Positions 63,563-64,000 of a stretch of 64,000 bases of DNA are shown piece after piece. A model generated the notes under the pieces. That model was given only the letters and a program-made list of their open reading frames with translations. It made no database searches and was not told the DNA's origin. The DNA is from JANXDG01 sp964561135. GTDB lineage: Bacteria; Elusimicrobiota; Endomicrobiia; DTEH01. Both the position numbers and the translations under genes were made by a program. Each line of letters starts with the position of its first letter. Position 1 is the first letter of the stretch. The stretch lies in contig CAZLOB010000022.1 of assembly GCA_964561135.1 (NCBI GenBank), positions 1 through 64,000 on the forward strand, given 5' to 3'.

Positions 63563-64000
63563 AATATTCAATTAATTTATCTGCAATTTTGTATACATCA
63601 CCTGCACCTAAAGTTAAAACAACGCTATCTTCAGCTAAATTTTTTAGATAGTTTACCAATCTGTCAAAATTATACATTTCAACATTATAACCATTTTTTA
63701 CAAACTCGTCATATACTAATTTTATATTCACTCCTTCTATTGGTTTTTCATTAGCAGGATATATTTGTACAAGGAAAACTTTATCTTTATGTGAAAAAGC
63801 TTTCGGAAATTCTTTATAAAGAAGTTGTGTACGTGTGTATCTATGTGGTTGGAAAACAACAACTATTTTTTTATTATTTGTTTTTATTCTTAATGTTTGA
63901 AGAGTATAATAAATTTCGGTTGGATGATGACCATAATCATCATAAACATCAATTACCTTATCATCAATAGCTATTTGCCCTTTAAATTCAATTCTACGTT
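63552..64000 (-). CDS. murC: UDP-N-acetylmuramate-alanine ligase, C-terminal part
   Basis: Reading the minus strand, the frame is open from the window edge to TAA at 63552-63554, about 148 residues. It shows VIDVYDDYGHHPTEI, VVVFQPHRYTRTQLLYKEF and the C-terminal VVLTLGAGDVYKIADKLIEYYG, all diagnostic of MurC. The N-terminal ATP and UDP-MurNAc domains lie beyond the right edge. It is followed by murB with an overlap, as in many mur operons. Confidence 0.93.
   Translation of the reverse strand, partial: RRIEFKGQIAIDDKVIDVYDDYGHHPTEIYYTLQTLRIKTNNKKIVVVFQPHRYTRTQLLYKEFPKAFSHKDKVFLVQIYPANEKPIEGVNIKLVYDEFVKNGYNVEMYNFDRLVNYLKNLAEDSVVLTLGAGDVYKIADKLIEYYGR

Overview
This is a 64 kb, AT-rich (roughly 30% GC by eye), very compact bacterial chromosome segment from a Gram-negative-type anaerobe. 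It carries division and peptidoglycan genes, an acetyl-CoA synthase corrinoid subunit, a PilT ATPase and secreted beta-rich proteins. The gene content (acsD beside folD, citramalate synthase, QueH, a DUF6485-like protein, a PilZ protein, and pilT next to ftsZ) would fit a lineage such as Elusimicrobia, Omnitrophica or a related candidate phylum. I cannot fix the phylum from sequence alone. Layout: 1-4.5 kb is the accessory end: the tail of a CrtI-like amine oxidase, an IS240/IS6-like insertion sequence whose transposase N-terminus is out of frame, and a pair of secreted proteins, one of them a seven-bladed SBBP-type propeller. 4.5-8.8 kb is a phosphate transport operon (pstC, pstA, pstB, phoU and a CapA-type metallophosphatase) without pstS. 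8.9-24.5 kb is one long co-directional run: prfB with a programmed frameshift at UAA, aromatic amino acid genes (pheA, hisC-type aminotransferase, DAHP synthase, tyrA, aroA), ispH, an M23 peptidase, rpmE, prfA, prmC, murA, hisD, hisB and cimA. 24.6-36.4 kb continues on the same strand: ilvD, a glycosyltransferase, ilvB, folD, acsD, scpB, a TIM-barrel isomerase-like protein, galT, a large HEAT-like protein and a TlpA-like thioredoxin. panC and trxA lie on the minus strand at 36.4-37.6 kb. 37.7-50.1 kb is a second plus-strand block: comF, miaB, mutS, a PilZ protein, mutL, miaA, hflX, pgsA, plsY, gpsA, an HU protein, a MerR regulator and a small exporter, followed by tRNA-Gly(GCC) on the minus strand. 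50.2-56.3 kb holds purH, an unknown exported protein, an inositol monophosphatase, tRNA-Pro(TGG), radC, a DUF6485-like protein, an aspartate kinase lacking ACT domains, queH and aroD. 56.6-64 kb is the division cluster on the minus strand: murC (partial), murB, ddl, ftsQ, ftsA, ftsZ, pilT, pgeF. How the genes work together: the chorismate pathway (DAHP synthase, aroD, aroA) feeds pheA, tyrA and the aminotransferase. cimA, ilvD and ilvB suggest isoleucine made from pyruvate and acetyl-CoA. folD and acsD link one-carbon folate chemistry to Wood-Ljungdahl acetyl-CoA synthesis. murA, murB, murC, ddl, pgeF and fts genes build and divide the wall; prfA, prfB, prmC, miaA, miaB, hflX, rpmE and queH serve translation. 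Many neighbours overlap by 1-61 bases and many lack a strong ribosome-binding site. Several promoter-like -10 boxes sit only 9-12 bases before the ATG, hinting at leaderless transcripts. The points most worth a second look are the UAA-type prfB frameshift, the Gly-to-Lys change in the FtsZ GTP-binding loop, the near-identical and unusual GGQ region in both release factors, the ACT-less aspartate kinase, the double-frameshifted transposase and the pst operon with a phosphatase-like gene instead of pstS. I found no CRISPR array, defence island or obvious new system.
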